Origin: an uncultured Ruminococcus sp.
Lineage (GTDB): Bacteria > Bacillota_A > Clostridia > Oscillospirales > Ruminococcaceae
Assembly: GCA_937880065.1 (NCBI GenBank)
Contig: CALFMA010000149.1
Span: forward strand, 1 to 8,127
Direction of reading: 5' to 3'
DNA: 8,127 nt
Position numbers and translations under genes: made by a program. Numbering within the stretch: position 1 is the stretch's first letter; every line of letters starts with the position of its first letter. The notes under the pieces were generated by a model. That model searched no databases. It was not told the DNA's origin and was given only the letters and a program-made list of their open reading frames with translations. Below are positions 4,931-8,127 of this stretch, one piece after another.

Positions 4931-6148
4931 ATGGCAACAGCACTTAATTTTACTAACGTTCAGCTTTGGAACGCACTTCGTAAGAAGTATAAGTCCTTTG
5001 CGTCTCTGACAGCAGAGGCAACAGCAGACTTTTTCTCTGAAAAAGGCTGGGGCGATGTCTCAAGGGATAACATCCCTGCACTCGACTCTTTCTTCGAACT
5101 CTCCATGAGAGTTGCTTTTCAGAAGATGGACATCGCAAAGGTTAATACAAGACTTGTTGAGTCCGGTCTTGTTGAGGTTTATGGTACAGAGAATGGTGGA
5201 TATCTCCAGAGAATCTCTATGGAGACAATTACACCTGTATCTCCTGGATTCATGAACCTTAAGAATGGTGATGCTCCCGATCCGTACATTGTGAAAAAGG
5301 TAGAGTCCCGCGAAAGATTCTTCTCTTTCAACTTTGGCTTCCAGTCGCTTGTTTCGATCCAGGAATACCAGGTTAAGACTATCTTCCTCGAGGAATACGG
5401 TATGTCTCAGTTCCTTGGCGGTATCATGCAGGCTCTTGAGAATGGCTACAAGTATCAGCTTGAGCTCAATTTTTACAAGTGTATTCATGAGTGCATCAAC
5501 TCTGCTACACATCCTTTACAGGATACTCAGAAGATTGAGCTTGCTTCTTGGACAGACGCAGGCGTTACAGACGCTGAACTCTTAGCTCTTATCGCTCAGC
5601 TCCAGGATCTTGCTACAGCAATGGAGACTTCCATCACTCAGAAGGGCTTCAATGCTAACGCATTCGATACAGCAGTATCTCCTGAAGATCACGTTGTTCT
5701 TCTCAGAGCAGGTATCGCAAACAAGATCAAGAGACAGCTCATGGTTGGCGCATACAACCCTGATAACTTAACCATTCCGTTCAAGATCCTTGAGGTTCAG
5801 GACTTTGGTGGTCTTAAGTATTACTTCGGTGATACAGATGACTATCCTCTCTTCCCTCACTACGATAAGCTTGGCGCAGTCGATGGTTGGGCACTCAGTG
5901 AGGGTGGCGACAAAGAGAAGGAACTCAATGATCCTGATATCAGAGTCGTTGATCTCGATGCAGACGTTCTTGCTGTTGTAGCTCAGAAGGGTCTCATCTT
6001 TGAGAACATCAAGGATCCTTATCAGGTCATTCCGATTTTCAACCCGAGAGGCCTCTATACTTCATATTGGGCATCAGCTCCTGATACCAATACTATTGCA
6101 TACGATGCAAATTATGACTGCATCGAAATCATCAAGCCTCAGTCTTGA
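4931..6148 (+). CDS. Major capsid protein, phi29 gp8-like (HK97 fold family)
   Basis: This 405-residue protein forms the head shell. It begins with a helical arm rich in aromatics (NVQLWNALRKKYKSFASL), includes the FFSFNFGFQSLVSIQEYQVKTIF segment split around residues 131-153, and ends in a region with QVIPIFNPRGLYTSYW near residues 370-385. Its position between scaffold and tail knob genes, its length and overall character match the phi29 gp8 family. phi29 gp8 is 448 residues and carries a C-terminal Ig-like (BIG2) domain. This protein is about 40 residues shorter and stops shortly after the last core-like strands, so that domain is probably missing. GGAGG at 4917-4921 lies inside the scaffold gene. 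Codon use is smooth, and a terminator follows at 6168. Confidence 0.88.
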   Translation: MATALNFTNVQLWNALRKKYKSFASLTAEATADFFSEKGWGDVSRDNIPALDSFFELSMRVAFQKMDIAKVNTRLVESGLVEVYGTENGGYLQRISMETITPVSPGFMNLKNGDAPDPYIVKKVESRERFFSFNFGFQSLVSIQEYQVKTIFLEEYGMSQFLGGIMQALENGYKYQLELNFYKCIHECINSATHPLQDTQKIELASWTDAGVTDAELLALIAQLQDLATAMETSITQKGFNANAFDTAVSPEDHVVLLRAGIANKIKRQLMVGAYNPDNLTIPFKILEVQDFGGLKYYFGDTDDYPLFPHYDKLGAVDGWALSEGGDKEKELNDPDIRVVDLDADVLAVVAQKGLIFENIKDPYQVIPIFNPRGLYTSYWASAPDTNTIAYDANYDCIEIIKPQS

Positions 6149-6167
6149 TTTAACTGATTGATTTACG

Positions 6168-6200
6168 GGGCCGCTGCAAAATCTGTGGCGGCCCTTATTT
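6168..6200 (+). terminator. Rho-independent terminator between capsid and tail knob genes
   Basis: GGGCCGC (6168-6174) pairs perfectly with GCGGCCC (6188-6194). Three further pairs, two of them G-U, can extend the stem inward, and TTATTT follows at 6195-6200. The T-tract is interrupted, so termination is probably partial. That would lower the tail-gene message relative to capsid, matching the many more capsid than knob subunits in a virion. Confidence 0.85.
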
Positions 6201-6219
6201 CTAACAAGGAGGAAAAACA

Positions 6220-8127
6220 ATGATCGTAGCAGTAGCTTATTTACGTACAGGCTTTGATATCATCAACGTGCCTGCAGATCCTGCTTTATTGAGATCTTGT
6301 GCATCAAATACAATCACATTTCCTGCTTTGGATATTCTCAACAAAAGATTCTTATCATCTGTTCGTGTCAAGGTAAATCCTCAAACATATCCTGAAAGCT
6401 GGATTGAACAGATTGATTATGTAGAGCTGAAAGAAGAGAACTCTAATGAAGATGGTATCTTCTATTATGTAAGTTCTTATGCATATACATCAAGAGACGT
6501 AGTAACTCTTAGCTTGGTTCAGGACTCAATTCTGTCATGCGGTGGTATCAAGATCATCAGAACAATTTATGCCAAGAGAGCACATATAGATAAAGACGAT
6601 GACAAGTTCGGTGCATTTGATGCAGATGACGAGTTACTCATGCCTAAAGAGCCGCTTCAAATTGTGCACAGTGGATCAAATGCTCAAATCGAATCTGATA
6701 TATTCACTAACCCGGGCTATCACAACGGTGCTGCAGGCTTGTTCTTCAAATTCATGACCGGATTTGATGCACAGTCAACAGTCGTAGTTTCAACTGTTGG
6801 TCTCGCCTATAACGGAACAGACACATACCTGAACTGGGATGGTGGAATCAACACTTTTGGTCAGTGGGGCATAACTCAGGATGAACCTACTGATGCAAGA
6901 TATCCTAAGATACCTATAGCCAGAGGTATGAGTGTTGTATTACCTAATGTGTTCAAATATACAGATAATCTTAGCTCATATTCTGGTGGTGCTAACTTCA
7001 GCGTTGGTGTCAAATATTCAGGATTAGAGTACAATGAACTCAACGCTGTATATCAAGGCCATGATCCTAAAGAAGCACTTAACATTTTGAGAGCTGTGGG
7101 TGTAGAAAATTCTGTAATTGCGTGCTACAGACTCAGATCTGGTGAAGGCAAACTCGAAGCCGTTGAGGGTTCTGGTACAAGTCTTCCTACAAAGCTTACA
7201 GGTAGAGAATATTCATATAGCACCAACGGTTGGGGCGGTGGAGAAGGTGATCTTCAGACATCAAGCACAAGAAACATGGCATACTCTGAAGCTTATGATT
7301 ATGACTATCTTGGAACAGGTATTCATAATATGAGAGTCCTTTACGGACAGTTCAGAAAATACGTGCTTGCCTCTCCTGCAACCGGTTCTGCTATTGAAGC
7401 AAAACCTGAAGAGCTTACAGCAAGAAGATTTACAGCAGACTATATCGCATCTGCTACGGCAACCGGTAAGAACGGTTCTCCTACAATATTCTGCTTTACT
7501 GATCCTCGTCCAACAGGTCGTCCTTACTTCAACTTCGTAAAGTTCGGACAGTCTACAAAGCAGTATGTTGATAGTCAGCAGGCACATAGAGGTGTAATCA
7601 ATCTTGCAGAAGGAGCTGTAGCTGGTGGACAGTGGCCTGAGATCCCTCTTACCTTTACAGGAATGAGTGGCGAATGGACTGCAAGAGTAGGTTATAATAT
7701 GGATGCCTCTTACAGAGACTATCTGGCATCGTCCAACAAGACATACAGAGATCTTGTTCAGGGCACAACCCTTGCAGAGTTACAGGCAAGTGATGGTGCG
7801 GCTGCTTCAGCATCTGCTCTAAGCAATGCTGCACAAAGCGCTATTGGCGGTTTGACCGCTGGTCCTGCAGGAGCTGCAGTTGGTGCAGGAATGAGCATCG
7901 CAAGTTCTTCTGTAGGTTATATCTCAGGAGTTATGGCTGCTGGTGACGTAGCAAACGAGAGAAGAATGAATGCAATGCTTGAATCCGCAGCAGGATCATA
8001 CAGCGGTCAGATGCTTTTGGACGCAGCAAACAATGGTAACATCGCTGCTAACAGAGCTCTTGAAAGACAATTTGCAGCTTCTTATGAAAAGGCCAAGTTT
8101 GATCTTTCTACAGCATATTCTGTACCA
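6220..8127 (+). CDS. Tail knob protein, phi29 gp9-like (C-terminus outside window)
   Basis: The frame opens at ATG 6220-6222 after AAGGAGG (6206-6212) and is open to the right edge, giving 636 codons. The N-terminus MIVAVAYLRTGFDIINVP and the strand-rich segment with LVQDSILS, then IIRTIYAKRAHID (about residues 97-124), follow the same plan as phi29 gp9 (fDVLQT, then sfivREHV). Residues ~526-575 are a long Ala/Gly/Ser-rich hydrophobic stretch (AIGGLTAGPAGAAVGAGMSI and onward). This matches the hydrophobic loop of phi29 gp9 (599 residues, loop about 417-491), which plugs the hexameric tail tube and opens a channel in the host membrane for DNA entry. The loop starts about 110 residues later here, so the complete protein should be longer than gp9. 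It is separated from the capsid gene by a terminator. Confidence 0.88.
   Translation, partial: MIVAVAYLRTGFDIINVPADPALLRSCASNTITFPALDILNKRFLSSVRVKVNPQTYPESWIEQIDYVELKEENSNEDGIFYYVSSYAYTSRDVVTLSLVQDSILSCGGIKIIRTIYAKRAHIDKDDDKFGAFDADDELLMPKEPLQIVHSGSNAQIESDIFTNPGYHNGAAGLFFKFMTGFDAQSTVVVSTVGLAYNGTDTYLNWDGGINTFGQWGITQDEPTDARYPKIPIARGMSVVLPNVFKYTDNLSSYSGGANFSVGVKYSGLEYNELNAVYQGHDPKEALNILRAVGVENSVIACYRLRSGEGKLEAVEGSGTSLPTKLTGREYSYSTNGWGGGEGDLQTSSTRNMAYSEAYDYDYLGTGIHNMRVLYGQFRKYVLASPATGSAIEAKPEELTARRFTADYIASATATGKNGSPTIFCFTDPRPTGRPYFNFVKFGQSTKQYVDSQQAHRGVINLAEGAVAGGQWPEIPLTFTGMSGEWTARVGYNMDASYRDYLASSNKTYRDLVQGTTLAELQASDGAAASASALSNAAQSAIGGLTAGPAGAAVGAGMSIASSSVGYISGVMAAGDVANERRMNAMLESAAGSYSGQMLLDAANNGNIAANRALERQFAASYEKAKFDLSTAYSVP

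Noticed and set aside
5060..5512. Leftward frame of 150 codons inside the capsid gene.
   Set aside because: Shadow of the capsid coding strand, with no ribosome site or motif.
7261..7587. Leftward frame of 108 codons inside the tail knob gene.
   Set aside because: Cys/Arg-rich shadow of the tail gene with no start signals.
1..8127. CRISPR arrays, tRNA genes, insertion sequences, integrase or attachment sites.
   Set aside because: Looked for and not seen. There are no spaced direct repeats, no cloverleaf with CCA-type end, and no transposase or recombinase motifs.

Overview
The window looks like part of a small, linear, phi29-type podovirus genome (or an uncultured relative) infecting a Gram-positive, probably Clostridia-like gut or rumen bacterium. 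The evidence is a short coiled-coil scaffold, a phi29 gp8-like capsid protein and a gp9-like tail knob protein in that order, a GH25 lysozyme with a CW_7 wall-binding repeat, strong AGGAGG-type ribosome binding sites, sigma-A-type promoters with 17-bp spacers, and tightly packed, often overlapping genes. The base composition is moderately AT-rich. No bacterial chromosomal genes are seen. Host and family are inferences from sequence alone.

Layout. Two divergent transcription units start from an AT-rich intergenic region at about 3212-3375. The leftward (early, replication) unit holds four very small unrecognised genes (3211 down to 2551). A second promoter, a leader of about 75 nt and a rho-independent terminator follow (2573-2464). 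Next come a 129-residue protein (a candidate terminal or accessory replication protein) and, four bases further on, a very long gene that runs off the left edge. The rightward (late) unit holds a 28-residue membrane peptide, a 59-residue unknown, a BhlA-type holin, a lysozyme, the scaffold, the major capsid protein, an intergenic terminator, and the tail knob protein, which runs off the right edge. Here lysis genes come first in the late operon, whereas in phi29 they lie near its distal end.

The most notable object is the leftward gene at 2044-1. Its first ~330 residues carry a full set of superfamily 1B helicase motifs. Its next ~220 visible residues carry family B DNA polymerase motifs A, B and C with phi29-like spacing from B to C. 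A 3'-5' exonuclease domain is not visible. phi29 itself copies its genome with a strand-displacing polymerase and encodes no replicative helicase, so a one-polypeptide helicase-polymerase beside phi29-like virion genes suggests a differently built replication machine. The second notable object is the regulatory block in front of the replication genes (2464-2573), where promoter, inverted repeats, short leader RNA and terminator are packed into about 110 bp.
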